A DNA stretch of 38,265 nt, from NCBI GenBank assembly GCA_001512965.1, contig LFRW01000055.1, positions 1 through 38,265 of the forward strand, read 5' to 3'. Source of the stretch: Methanomicrobia archaeon DTU008. GTDB taxonomy: Archaea; Thermoplasmatota; Thermoplasmata; Methanomassiliicoccales; Methanomassiliicoccaceae. The notes beneath the pieces are model-generated. The model made no database searches, was not told where the DNA came from, and saw nothing but the letters and a program-made list of their open reading frames with translations. Position numbers and translations under genes: made by a program. Shown here in pieces: positions 23,707-32,190 of this stretch. Each line of letters opens with the position of its first letter. Positions within the stretch are counted from its first letter, which is position 1.

Positions 23707-24122
23707 ACGAGGACGAGCTGCGCCAGGCAATGTCCGCCCTGGAGGTCTACCGCATTCAGCTGCAGAGCATAGCGGAGAACATGCAGCTCATACAGGTATC
23801 CTTGGAAGAGCTAGCCAGGGCCCGGGAGACCCTTTCACAGTATAAGAGCGCGGAGATCGGTTCGGACATCCTTGTACCGATCGGCGGCAACTCCTTCGTC
23901 TTCGCCAAGGCCTCAGACAATACCAAGGCCATAGTGGGCATCGGCAGCGGCATCTCACTGGAGAAGAGCATGGAGGATGCCATAAAGACCATGGAAGAGC
24001 GCTCCAACGAGTTGACCGAGAGCATACGCAAGCTCTCCGAGCGCCGTCAGGCGCTGGAGGCCCAGGCCGAACAACTCTCTCGCACCATCCAGTCCGAGAT
24101 GCAGGCTTTGCAGGGACAGTGA
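23703..24122 (+). CDS. pfdA: Prefoldin alpha subunit
   Basis: 139 residues. Two long coiled-coil helices (about 3-50 and 85-137) flank a central beta hairpin containing DILVPIGGNSFVFAKA and AIVGIGSGISLEKS, the hallmark of prefoldin alpha. With beta subunits it forms the hexameric jellyfish chaperone that passes unfolded proteins to the thermosome. The ATG overlaps the rpl18a stop by four bases and ftsY starts nine bases after its end. Confidence 0.93.
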   Translation: MNEDELRQAMSALEVYRIQLQSIAENMQLIQVSLEELARARETLSQYKSAEIGSDILVPIGGNSFVFAKASDNTKAIVGIGSGISLEKSMEDAIKTMEERSNELTESIRKLSERRQALEAQAEQLSRTIQSEMQALQGQ

Positions 24123-24131
24123 GGGATCCCA

Positions 24132-25223
24132 ATGTTCGAGGCTCTCCGCAAGAAGCTTGCCTCTCTGCGGGGCAAGGGCGCCGAGGTGGTTGCTGAGCAT
24201 GCGGAAGAGCCAGAAACAGAGGTCGCAAGGGAAGAGGTAGAGCAGGAGGTAGCGCAGCCGGCAGCACAGCCACCGGCCGCACCTGCGGAGAAGAAGAGAT
24301 TTTTCTTCAAGAAGGAGCCCAAGGAGAAGGAGTCCAAGGCTCAGCCCGAGACGTCGGTCGAGGGCATCGGCGACACCGGGAAGAAGATCAGCGAAGAGAA
24401 ACTGGACGACCTTCTATGGGAACTAGAGATGGGGCTCCTTGAAGCGGATGTCGCCCTCCCCGTCATCGAGGAGATCAAGAACGGCGTACGGGACGACCTC
24501 GTGGGGAGGAGGATCGGCAGAGGCTATGACCTGGGGGAAGCGATAGAGCAGGCCCTCCGGAACGCCATTGCCAATGTTCTACAGAAGAGCGAGTTTGACT
24601 TCGATGGCTTCGTCCGTGGCCATGATAGGCCCGTCGTCATCATGTTCGTCGGCATCAACGGCACCGGGAAGACTACGGCCATCGCCAAGATAGCCGACCG
24701 GCTGCACAAGAACGGTATGACCACCGTGCTGTCAGCCTCGGACACGTTCCGTGCCGGGGCGATCGAGCAGCTCTCGGTGCACGCCGAGCGTCTGGGGACG
24801 AAGATAATAAAGCACCAATCTGGCGGCGACCCCGCGGCCGTGGCATACGACGCGGTGGAGCACGCCAAGGCCAAGCACCGTGATGTGGTCCTCATCGACA
24901 CGGCTGGCCGCATGCAGACCAACGTCAATCTGATGGACGAGATGAAGAAGATCAAGCGTGTGGTATCCCCTCACCTCATCATCTTCGTCGGGGACTCCCT
25001 GGCAGGAAACGACGCGGTGGAACAGGCGGTGGCGTTCGACAAGGCCGTCGGCATCGACGCCATCATCCTGACCAAGATCGATGCGGACGCCAAGGGCGGC
25101 GCCGCTCTGTCGATCGCCCATGCCATAGGAAAGCCCATAGCGTTCGTGAGCAATGGCCAGGGGTACGAGGACATCATACCTTTCGACGGCAGATGGATGC
25201 TCGATCGCCTGTTCGAGGAATGA
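24132..25223 (+). CDS. ftsY: Signal recognition particle receptor FtsY
   Basis: 363 residues. An acidic, Lys/Glu-rich N-terminal A region (about 10-85, with AQPAAQPPAAPAEKK) leads to the four-helix N domain and the GTPase G domain: G1 GINGTGKTT (about 173-181), DTFRAGAIEQL, G3 DTAGRM (about 255-260), G4 TKIDADAKGG (about 316-325) and the closing GQGYEDIIPFD. It docks SRP-ribosome complexes at the membrane for co-translational insertion. It is the last gene of the rpl18a-pfdA-ftsY operon and ends eight bases from the convergent deoxyhypusine synthase gene. Confidence 0.96.
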   Translation: MFEALRKKLASLRGKGAEVVAEHAEEPETEVAREEVEQEVAQPAAQPPAAPAEKKRFFFKKEPKEKESKAQPETSVEGIGDTGKKISEEKLDDLLWELEMGLLEADVALPVIEEIKNGVRDDLVGRRIGRGYDLGEAIEQALRNAIANVLQKSEFDFDGFVRGHDRPVVIMFVGINGTGKTTAIAKIADRLHKNGMTTVLSASDTFRAGAIEQLSVHAERLGTKIIKHQSGGDPAAVAYDAVEHAKAKHRDVVLIDTAGRMQTNVNLMDEMKKIKRVVSPHLIIFVGDSLAGNDAVEQAVAFDKAVGIDAIILTKIDADAKGGAALSIAHAIGKPIAFVSNGQGYEDIIPFDGRWMLDRLFEE

Positions 25224-25231
25224 TCGGGGGT

Positions 25232-26317
25232 TTATACCCCCTGGTTTTGGTCGATGGGTTCTGGAGACAATGACACCAGCCTACCATCGTTCCATGTAGG
25301 CCTCAACCTGCTCCGGCCCTTCCAGCTCCCGTTCTGGAGGATGTATGCGACCATCAGGCTCAGGCCGATGGATGCCTCGACGTACGCCACTGCGGTCTTG
25401 GCGTCCGGATTGATCTTGCCCCATGATTGCGCCTCCTCGAAGGTGCATCCCGACAGGCCACCCCACTGAGGGGAGTCGGCGGTTATCTGGACGGCATAAG
25501 AGTGGCCTCCCTTGGGGTGGCCCATCGTATCAGCCGTGCCCTCCATCTGCTGGATGAAGTTCTTTGGCACACCTCCGCCGATGTAAACGGCCGCGGTGTG
25601 ATCGCTGGCGATCTTCAGCTGTGTGAGCTCGTAGTTGTCCCGTATGGAGTCGATGTACATGAACTCGCCAAAGGTCCTGCCCTCGGAGAGCATCTTGTTA
25701 TAGAAGCCCGCGAGCCCTATGCCGATTGAGGAATCGTTGATCGCCGGCACGAAGATCGGCACCCCATGCTTCTTTGCGTTGTAAAGGATGGAGCCTTCAT
25801 CGGTGACGCGCGAACCCAGCACCTCCATGAACTCCCGGCTGGAATATCCGCGAGGCTCAAGCGTCTCCGCGACCTCGCCTATCTCGGCGTCCTTCTCATA
25901 GAAAGCATCCTCGTCGACCAGGGTGTCGTAGATTCGGTCGATCGCAAGCTCCCTCAGCATGAGGTCGTCGATGTTGGGCGAGCACTTGTAATGATAGTGG
26001 CCGCCAGCGTTCAGGTAGTCCTGATAGACGATGGCGCCGGTCGAGACTATTGCATCGACGATACCGAACCGGATCATGTCGGCGATCACTTTTCGTAGCC
26101 CGGCCGCGATGAGAGGGCCAGAGACCCCCAGGACGATGAGGGGCCTCTCGGGATCCCGGAGAGCGCTTTCGTAAACCCTGGCACAGTTGGCGAGGGCCCG
26201 GCTCTGAATAGAGCTGTCCATGTAGGCATTCATCAGGTCCCTTACCGTGGAGATGCCTTCAAGGTCGATGTGCTGAACACGATCTTCCAGAACAGCTCTT
26301 TTACTATTGTCGATCAT
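25232..26317 (-). CDS. dys: Deoxyhypusine synthase
   Basis: 361 residues from the ATG at 26317 (the frame is open to 26509 but the extra part overlaps the next gene and is not conserved). It uses spermidine and NAD to form deoxyhypusine on aIF5A. Visible family features are LGVSGPLIAAGLRKVIADMI, VSTGAIVYQDY, FVPAINDSSIG, the IGGGVPKNFI segment with the catalytic Lys (the VVK-type position), QITADSPQWGGLSG and SWGKI. It is transcribed divergently from the riboflavin-pathway reductase, and ends close to ftsY. There are also deoxyhypusine-synthase-like paralogues without known activity in this family; the conserved Lys argues against that here. Confidence 0.9.
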   Translation of the reverse strand: MIDNSKRAVLEDRVQHIDLEGISTVRDLMNAYMDSSIQSRALANCARVYESALRDPERPLIVLGVSGPLIAAGLRKVIADMIRFGIVDAIVSTGAIVYQDYLNAGGHYHYKCSPNIDDLMLRELAIDRIYDTLVDEDAFYEKDAEIGEVAETLEPRGYSSREFMEVLGSRVTDEGSILYNAKKHGVPIFVPAINDSSIGIGLAGFYNKMLSEGRTFGEFMYIDSIRDNYELTQLKIASDHTAAVYIGGGVPKNFIQQMEGTADTMGHPKGGHSYAVQITADSPQWGGLSGCTFEEAQSWGKINPDAKTAVAYVEASIGLSLMVAYILQNGSWKGRSRLRPTWNDGRLVSLSPEPIDQNQGV

Positions 26318-26489
26318 TTTTGAAACACCCGATCGAATATCCGGGGTTGTAATAAGAATGTTCGATTGAAATCTACAGATATAATGCCGACTTCTCGAGA
26401 TTCGGAACGCCGTACCAGTCGCCTCACCATCAGGGTGCGCGTGACGAACGACTTTATCTTCCGTAGTAGTAATACGACCGGAACTTGAC

Positions 26490-27134
26490 ATGTTGCCATA
26501 CGTCATCATTCACAGCGCGGTGAGCGTTGACGGCCGGATGGACCGTCTAAGGATAGATATGGAGCGCTACTACTCCTTGTTACCCACATGGAAGGAGGAC
26601 TGCACCCTTTGCGGCTCGGAGACCGTCCTCCAGGCCGGCCTATCGGAATGGGAGCACGATGGTTCGTCGGATCCTTCGAACCCGTTGCTGGCGGTTGTGG
26701 ACGGTAGAGGGAGGTTCAGCGGCTGGGACAGGGTAGCGCCTTCGCCCTACTGGAGCAAGGGGGTTGCGCTGAGCACGAAAAGGACGCCCGAAGAGCATCT
26801 GGAGATCGTTCGGAGCAAAGGTGCGGACGTCATCATCGCTGGCGATGAACATGTGGACCTGCGCGCGGCGCTGATGGAGCTGAGCTCAAGGTACGGTGTA
26901 AAGACCGTCAGGGTCGACAGTGGCGGTACGCTCAACGGCGTTCTTCTGCGGGCCGGGCTTGTCAACGAGGTGAGCATACTGGTCCATCCGCAGGTGATCG
27001 GCGGAAGGTCGCCGTCGTCGGCCTTCATAGCCGACGACCTAGGGGACGACGAACAGGTGTCGGAAGCCGAGCTGATGTCTGTCGATAAGCTGGATGGCGG
27101 CCTGGTCTGGCTGCGCTACCGGCTGGGTCAGTAG
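26490..27134 (+). CDS. arfC: 2,5-diamino-6-ribosylaminopyrimidinone 5'-phosphate reductase (riboflavin/F420 pathway)
   Basis: 214 residues of the RibD C-terminal/dihydrofolate-reductase-like fold: YVIIHSAVSVDGRMDR, SNPLLAVVDGRGRFSGW, KGADVIIAGDEHVDLRAALMEL, VDSGGTLNGVLLRAGLVNEVSILVHPQVIGG. In archaea this enzyme reduces the ribosyl group in early riboflavin synthesis, also needed for deazaflavin F420. The TATA candidate TTTATCTT (about 26453-26460) would give a short leader. It ends in TAG and overlaps the convergent M20 gene by seven bases. Confidence 0.88.
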   Translation: MLPYVIIHSAVSVDGRMDRLRIDMERYYSLLPTWKEDCTLCGSETVLQAGLSEWEHDGSSDPSNPLLAVVDGRGRFSGWDRVAPSPYWSKGVALSTKRTPEEHLEIVRSKGADVIIAGDEHVDLRAALMELSSRYGVKTVRVDSGGTLNGVLLRAGLVNEVSILVHPQVIGGRSPSSAFIADDLGDDEQVSEAELMSVDKLDGGLVWLRYRLGQ

Positions 27135-28405
27135 TCAGGGCATGGACCCTTGAAACGGCCCGGATAACAGAGGTCGGCAAGCAAGGTCGCGTAGACCTTC
27201 GCGTCATCCACGAGGTTGTCGATCCTGACATACTCATCTACCTGGTGGGCCGTCTCATCGCATGTCTCCCAGACATACGCCTCCATTCCTGCCTGCCGGA
27301 ACCAGTTGGCGCATGTCTGCCCACCGATGCCGGTGAGGGTCGGTTCGATGCCGCGGATGCGGCGAATGGCCTTCCTCAGCGCGATCGCCCCGTCGCCGTT
27401 TGCCGATGACGCCTTCCCGGCCGGATCGACCCGCTCCACCGTCACCTCTATGGTCGCTCCACTGCGCTCTTCGAACATGGCGGCAATGCTCTTTGCGGTG
27501 TCGATGCAGTCCTGGACATCGTACTGCGGCAGCAGCCGGATGTCCATGTAGAATATGTCCTCCCCGGGCACCGTGTTGACGTTATCGACGTTGGCCAATC
27601 GCTTGGTGGGTTCGAACGTCGAGGCCTGGGGAGAGAACAGCTGATCCCGGGCGGAGAACTTCCCATATAGATGTTCGCTCAGCTCCACCATCATCTCGGA
27701 GCCGATACGCAGCGCGTTGAGGCCCCTCTCGGGCGTGGAGGCGTGCACCTGCTTGCCGCGAACCCTGAACTTCAGCCAGATGATCGACTTCTCCGCAACC
27801 TCTATAACGGAGCCGTCAGGAACACCGGCGTCAGGGACGTAGAATATGTCGTCCTCCCCGAACAGTCCTTTCTCGATCAGGAACTTGATGCCGTGGTCTG
27901 AACCGGCCTCTTCATCGGCCACCACGGCAGCGCCTATCGTGTAAGCAGGCTCCTCTTCGATCGTCATCATGGACCGCAGCGCGAAGAGCGTCGAGATTAT
28001 CGCCTGCCCGTTGTCCTCCGAACCGCGGCCGTATAGCTTGCCGTCGGCCACCGTTCCGTCGAACGGCGGGTAGGTCCACGCCTTGGCGTCACCGGGCGAC
28101 ACCGTGTCCATATGGGATATGAACCAGATGGTGCGTTTCGATTTCCCCCGGCGCCTGGCGATGACGCTAGGGCGCACCTTCATCTTGACCCGATCGTCCA
28201 GGGATTCGTACGTTTCCACTTCCTGAAACCCGCATCTGCGGACAAGTCCCTCGATGAAGCGGGCCCTATCGAACTCACCCTCCCCGCCGTTCTCAGGCCC
28301 CATGGCAGGGATGCGGAGCATGGTCGTCATCTCCTCGATCATAGCGTCCCGGTAGCCTTCCACGGTGGCGAGTAGTTCATCCAAACGGCTCATGAGCGTT
28401 ACCAT
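27128..28405 (-). CDS. M20-family metallohydrolase (ArgE/DapE-like)
   Basis: 425 residues (421 from the ATG at 28393). M20 metal ligands are readable: His in WFISHMDTV (about 92), Asp in YGRGSEDNGQA (about 126), catalytic Glu pair in VVADEEAGSDHG (about 161-162), Asp in YVPDAGVP and His near the C-terminus (ETCDETAHQVDEY). A dimerisation domain lies about 200-330. The family includes acetylornithine deacetylase, succinyl-diaminopimelate desuccinylase and carboxypeptidases; the substrate cannot be told. A minus-strand TATA CTTTTAAGCCC precedes it. It is divergent from a membrane-anchored protein gene. Confidence 0.85.
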   Translation of the reverse strand: MVTLMSRLDELLATVEGYRDAMIEEMTTMLRIPAMGPENGGEGEFDRARFIEGLVRRCGFQEVETYESLDDRVKMKVRPSVIARRRGKSKRTIWFISHMDTVSPGDAKAWTYPPFDGTVADGKLYGRGSEDNGQAIISTLFALRSMMTIEEEPAYTIGAAVVADEEAGSDHGIKFLIEKGLFGEDDIFYVPDAGVPDGSVIEVAEKSIIWLKFRVRGKQVHASTPERGLNALRIGSEMMVELSEHLYGKFSARDQLFSPQASTFEPTKRLANVDNVNTVPGEDIFYMDIRLLPQYDVQDCIDTAKSIAAMFEERSGATIEVTVERVDPAGKASSANGDGAIALRKAIRRIRGIEPTLTGIGGQTCANWFRQAGMEAYVWETCDETAHQVDEYVRIDNLVDDAKVYATLLADLCYPGRFKGPCPDY

Positions 28406-28484
28406 GGAAGAATCGGGCAGTGGGCTTAAAAGGTTAGCCGAAGAGATCAGGGATTAAATCAATAATCCACGATGTAGGTGGCGC

Positions 28485-28967
28485 ATGAGACCCCAAGTTC
28501 TCGCCGCCTTAGCAACAGTTTTGATGATCGTGCTCATGGCCCCCTCGGTGCAGGCCGATGAACCCAGCAGGTTCACCGAACCAGGAAATGAATATCGTGT
28601 TCTGCAAGTGGACGAACCTGGAAAGATCGTGCTCGACCTGAGCGTCAACGATGGGATGGTCGAGCTCATCCTGCTGAACGAGACCAACTGGCAACGTTAC
28701 GAGGATGACGACCCGGATTATGAGGCATTACATCGCTCCACTCATACCTCTACCGACAACCCCACCCTCAATCTTCGCTTGGACGTGGAACCAGACACCT
28801 ACCATCTGATCTTCATCGTCAGTGGGAACCCGATCGATTGGGAGTATTCGCTCTCGTTCGAGTCGTCCGGCGGATTTGAGATCGACCTGCTTCCGCTGCT
28901 CGGCCTTGCGGGTGCCGTCGTGATCATCGTTGCAGCCGCATTGCTGATAAAAAGGAAAAGGAAGTAG
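28485..28967 (+). CDS. Secreted, C-terminally anchored protein, function unknown
   Basis: 160 residues. A signal sequence (about 1-24, ending VQADE) precedes a small beta domain (about 35-130) with regularly spaced hydrophobic strands (GKIVLDLSVNDGMVELILLN, NLRLDVEPDTYHLIFIVS) that resemble a pre-peptidase C-terminal type jelly-roll. A single helix (about 135-154) and KRKRK end the protein. The topology resembles the larger protein at 1046-1855. The TATA candidate AATCAATAATCC (about 28455-28466) predicts an almost leaderless message. It ends in TAG, one base before the convergent thiolase. Confidence 0.72.
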   Translation: MRPQVLAALATVLMIVLMAPSVQADEPSRFTEPGNEYRVLQVDEPGKIVLDLSVNDGMVELILLNETNWQRYEDDDPDYEALHRSTHTSTDNPTLNLRLDVEPDTYHLIFIVSGNPIDWEYSLSFESSGGFEIDLLPLLGLAGAVVIIVAAALLIKRKRK

Positions 28968-28968
28968 T

Positions 28969-30147
28969 TTAGTCCCGACGGACCAGCATCGACACTGCAT
29001 TGCCGCCGCCCAGGCACAGCGTGGCGAGACCGGTCTTCTTGTTCCGGTCATGCAGCGCATATATCAGGCTGGTGAGCACCCTGGCACCCGAGGCTCCGAT
29101 CGGATGGCCGATGGCGATGGCGCCTCCGTTCACGTTGAACCGGTCGTCAGGCACGCCCAGCTCACGCTTCACGGCCACCGATGCCGTGGCGAACGCTTCG
29201 TTGTGCTCGAACAGGTCGATATCATCGATCGATAGGTCATTTCGCTCCAGCAACGCCCTGGTGGTGGGTATGGGGGCCTCCATGATCCATTCCGGCTTGG
29301 TACCGCCGGTGTTGTAGTCGACGATGGTCGCCAGGGGCTTCAGGCCGTTCTCCTCGGCATACTCCCTCGATGCGACCACCACTGCGGCGGACCCGTCACT
29401 GATCTGCGAGGCATTGCCAGCGGTCACGATCCCGCCTTCCTTGAAAACCGGGCGGAGCTTGGCCAGTCCCTCCAAGGTCGTATCGGGGCGAATGCCTTCA
29501 TCGTGCCGGAGCTCGATGGTCTCCTTCTTGCTCTTTATGGTGATCGGCAGGATCTCTCTGTCGAAGCGCCCCTCCCTGGTCGCGGCTGCGGCCTTCATAT
29601 GGCTCTCATAGGATATCCGGTCCGCATCCTCCCTCGTCACGTTGTAGCGCTCCGCCACTATCTCCGCGGTGTTGCCCATGTGCTGATCGGTAGGAGCGTC
29701 CCACAGCCCATCCTTGACCAAGTGGTCCACGACCTTGTTGTCACCAAGGCGATATCCGAAGCGGCCGTCCATCAACAGGTATGGAGCGGCGGACATGTTC
29801 TCCATCCCTCCAGCGACGATGAGGTCCTGCTCCCCGGCCCGGACGGAGCTGGCAGCCAGCATGATGGACTTCAGTCCAGAACCGCATACCTTGTTCACGT
29901 TGAACGAGCCTATCTCTATAGGAAGTCCAGCCCCCAGCGCGGCCTGCCGGGCTGGGTTCTGCCCCGTCCCGGCGGGCAGCACGATGCCCATGATGCATTC
30001 CTGTACTTCCTTTCCGTCCACACCAGCTCGTTTCACGGCCTCGGCGATCGTCATCGCTCCCAGCTGGGGAGCGGAGAAGTTTTTCAACGAACCTCCAAAC
30101 TTACCGACCGGGGTGCGGACGGCGCTCAAAATGACGGCTTCCTTCAC
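28969..30147 (-). CDS. Acetyl-CoA acetyltransferase (bacterial-type thiolase)
   Basis: 392 residues. Catalytic Cys in NVNKVCGSGLKS (about 86-91), GGMENMS, the HNEAFA segment with the active-site His (about 343-348), GHPIGASGAR and the terminal CLGGGNAV with the second Cys are all present. It condenses two acetyl-CoA to acetoacetyl-CoA or the reverse. Its length and motifs are those of bacterial AtoB/PhaA, not the archaeal mevalonate thiolase that sits beside HMG-CoA synthase and a DUF35 protein; neither partner is here. A minus-strand TTTTTTAACATTA tract precedes it, so it has its own promoter downstream of tiaS. Confidence 0.93.
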   Translation of the reverse strand: MKEAVILSAVRTPVGKFGGSLKNFSAPQLGAMTIAEAVKRAGVDGKEVQECIMGIVLPAGTGQNPARQAALGAGLPIEIGSFNVNKVCGSGLKSIMLAASSVRAGEQDLIVAGGMENMSAAPYLLMDGRFGYRLGDNKVVDHLVKDGLWDAPTDQHMGNTAEIVAERYNVTREDADRISYESHMKAAAATREGRFDREILPITIKSKKETIELRHDEGIRPDTTLEGLAKLRPVFKEGGIVTAGNASQISDGSAAVVVASREYAEENGLKPLATIVDYNTGGTKPEWIMEAPIPTTRALLERNDLSIDDIDLFEHNEAFATASVAVKRELGVPDDRFNVNGGAIAIGHPIGASGARVLTSLIYALHDRNKKTGLATLCLGGGNAVSMLVRRD

Positions 30148-30234
30148 TAGATCATGCTCCTGGTAAGGGAATCAGCTCCCATCCGCCGAGCCATCTTGAG
30201 ATAATGTTAAAAAACTGTCGGCAGGGCTGCTCGA

Positions 30235-31536
30235 CTACTGTCGATTATGTATCCCCATACGCTTGAGAGGCTTCGATAGATGGCGCCGTGCACACACTGG
30301 AGGCTCATACCATCCCAGCTGCAGCGTGCGCTCTTCCGGCTCCGTGATCGCCTCGGCGGCGCGCGTGCCGCACTCCCGGCATCGATATCCCTGACCGGCG
30401 CCGACCGACTTCATGCGCTTGCCGCACACGCATAAGGGATTGGACACCTTGATGCGCGACGGTGCCAGCCGCAACACCTCCATCTTCTCGATGTTCAACG
30501 TTCCGCGGTCTTCGCGTACCTCGCCAAGGACCCGTATCCTATCGCCTCTCCGAAGCGCCTTCACGATATCGCGGAACGACTTCGACGGTTCGTAGGCCGC
30601 CGCTTCCAGTTCAATACCGTTGTCGGCCCTCAGTCCTATTAGCACATGACCGCCTTGGACGGTCCACGGCTCCTTGATCACCTCGCCCGTCACGGAATAC
30701 GAGGAGTTCGGAACGAGCGTCTTCCAATGAGCGATTATATGGTCGTCGGTGCCCTGGTTGGTGATGAACAGCTGCCAGCTCTCCGCTTTCTCCGAGATCA
30801 ACGACAACATCGCCATCACAAGTTCCGGAGCGGAATCGCCCCTTATACCGTATAGGATGGGGCATTTGGTGTGTGGTATGATGGCGGGACGGCCCGCCTC
30901 GACGTCATAGTTGTTGAAGGTGGAGGGATAATCCTTGTCGAGCCGGCGTATACCTTCCTCGGATACCTCCCGCTCCGTCCCCCAGCGTTCCATCTGGCGG
31001 TATGTGAGCAGTTCGTAGGTGCGGTCGACAGGTCTCCACGCCACAGCGGATGTGGCGCCGATGAGCCCTCTTCCATCGTTTATCTGGAAGTAGCTCCCGC
31101 CCGCCTTCCTGATCGCATCAAGGGCGTCCTCCTTCCCCACTATGGTGGTGACCGCACGGCGGTACAACGACTCGTCCGGTTGTCTTGGCAGGACGACCAG
31201 GCCTGGGTCGGAATGTTCTCTTTGAGCCCATTTCTCCACCACCCGCGACGCCCGTTCAAGCGCCTCCTCCTGGTCCGGCTCGTCAGATGATCTCGGATAT
31301 GCCCGAACTAGGTGACCGCCGGCCTCGCCGATGAGGCGGCCGTCCCCCTTTCCCTTGCCGAAGTTTATGGCCACGGATGCGTTGCCCCTCGTTTTCCATG
31401 GCACCGCTGGGTTGAGCCGGACCAACCTTGGCATGCCTATTAGATCCCACTCCGGGAACGCCTTGATGAGTTCCACTGCCAGGAAGGTCGTGCACATCCA
31501 ATCGGGAGAGTCGGTATCGTCGACGGCGATGAACAT
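30235..31536 (-). CDS. tiaS: tRNA(Ile2) 2-agmatinylcytidine synthetase TiaS
   Basis: 433 residues. N-terminal FIAVDDTDSPDWMCTTFLA is the ATP-binding signature of TiaS; GMPRLVRLNPAVPWKTRGNASVA follows. The C-terminal part has an OB-fold (DRIRVLGEVREDRGTLNIEKMEV) and a zinc ribbon (CVCGKRMKSVGAGQGYRCRECG). TiaS attaches agmatine to C34 of tRNA-Ile(CAU), allowing AUA decoding. Essential in archaea. It ends in TAG. The start is the ATG at 31536. Confidence 0.95.
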   Translation of the reverse strand: MFIAVDDTDSPDWMCTTFLAVELIKAFPEWDLIGMPRLVRLNPAVPWKTRGNASVAINFGKGKGDGRLIGEAGGHLVRAYPRSSDEPDQEEALERASRVVEKWAQREHSDPGLVVLPRQPDESLYRRAVTTIVGKEDALDAIRKAGGSYFQINDGRGLIGATSAVAWRPVDRTYELLTYRQMERWGTEREVSEEGIRRLDKDYPSTFNNYDVEAGRPAIIPHTKCPILYGIRGDSAPELVMAMLSLISEKAESWQLFITNQGTDDHIIAHWKTLVPNSSYSVTGEVIKEPWTVQGGHVLIGLRADNGIELEAAAYEPSKSFRDIVKALRRGDRIRVLGEVREDRGTLNIEKMEVLRLAPSRIKVSNPLCVCGKRMKSVGAGQGYRCRECGTRAAEAITEPEERTLQLGWYEPPVCARRHLSKPLKRMGIHNRQ

Positions 31537-31734
31537 GGGCTCAATCGATAAGCAATGAACAGATAATCAATACTTCCCACCACGTGCTTCGGCGCATCCT
31601 TGGCCCATGGGCCCTCGACGTACTTATTCATCCTCATGCGGCATGTTGCCTACCGATCCGGTCAAGACCTGGTCCTCTACGGACTTGAGCTCCCGGATAT
31701 GATGCTGGCCGAAATATTGAATAGCTATTTTGCG

Positions 31735-32097
31735 ATGTCTCCGGTCATGTCGAAGCCTATCCAGGTTGAGAAGGCTGGTCCCATCTCCATCAGCATGGTC
31801 GTCCTGGGGATCGTCCTGATAATCGTCGCTCTTCTGGCTCTGTTCAAGATCGCCTTCACTGAAATGGGCAACTGGGATTATTGGGTCCTGATAGTGGGCG
31901 CTGGCGTGGTTCTTGTCGGAGCCATATGGTTCATCTCCTACTTCCTCAACGTCAGAAAGTTCCGCAAGCTTATCGTGGAGAAGAGCAAGGCCAGTTTCAT
32001 CAAGGAGCTTGACAACCTTGAATACCTTGCCTGGCGTCTTCCCTCGAGATATGAAGAAGAGCTCTTGGCGAAGAAGAAGAATTTCGGCTTGAAATGA
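31735..32097 (+). CDS. Small two-helix membrane protein, function unknown
   Basis: 120 residues from the ATG at 31735; the frame stays open to 31600 but a TATA candidate (AATATTGAATAG, about 31711-31722) falls inside that extension. Two membrane helices (about 15-35 and 45-65) are followed by a charged, helical cytoplasmic tail (KSKASFIKELDNLEYLAWRLPSRYEEELLAKKKNFGLK). I do not recognise the family. Confidence 0.68.
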   Translation: MSPVMSKPIQVEKAGPISISMVVLGIVLIIVALLALFKIAFTEMGNWDYWVLIVGAGVVLVGAIWFISYFLNVRKFRKLIVEKSKASFIKELDNLEYLAWRLPSRYEEELLAKKKNFGLK

Positions 32098-32114
32098 GCG
32101 CCACATAGGGGGGG

Positions 32115-32135
32115 ACCCCTTCATTTCCACTGGAA
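32115..32135 (-). other. ORB-like origin recognition box 1 (inverted)
   Basis: Read on the minus strand this is TTCCAGTGGAAATGAAGGGGT, the core of archaeal origin recognition boxes bound by Orc1/Cdc6. It lies in the gap after the hflX stop, inverted relative to the two boxes near cdc6. The G-run continues only as CCCCCCC beyond the core. The palindrome GGAACCGGTTCC (32132-32143) overlaps its edge. Confidence 0.75.
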
Positions 32136-32190
32136 CCGGTTCCTTGACCGGCTCCGGTAACAAAGCCGGTATACATCGCCGACTACCGGG

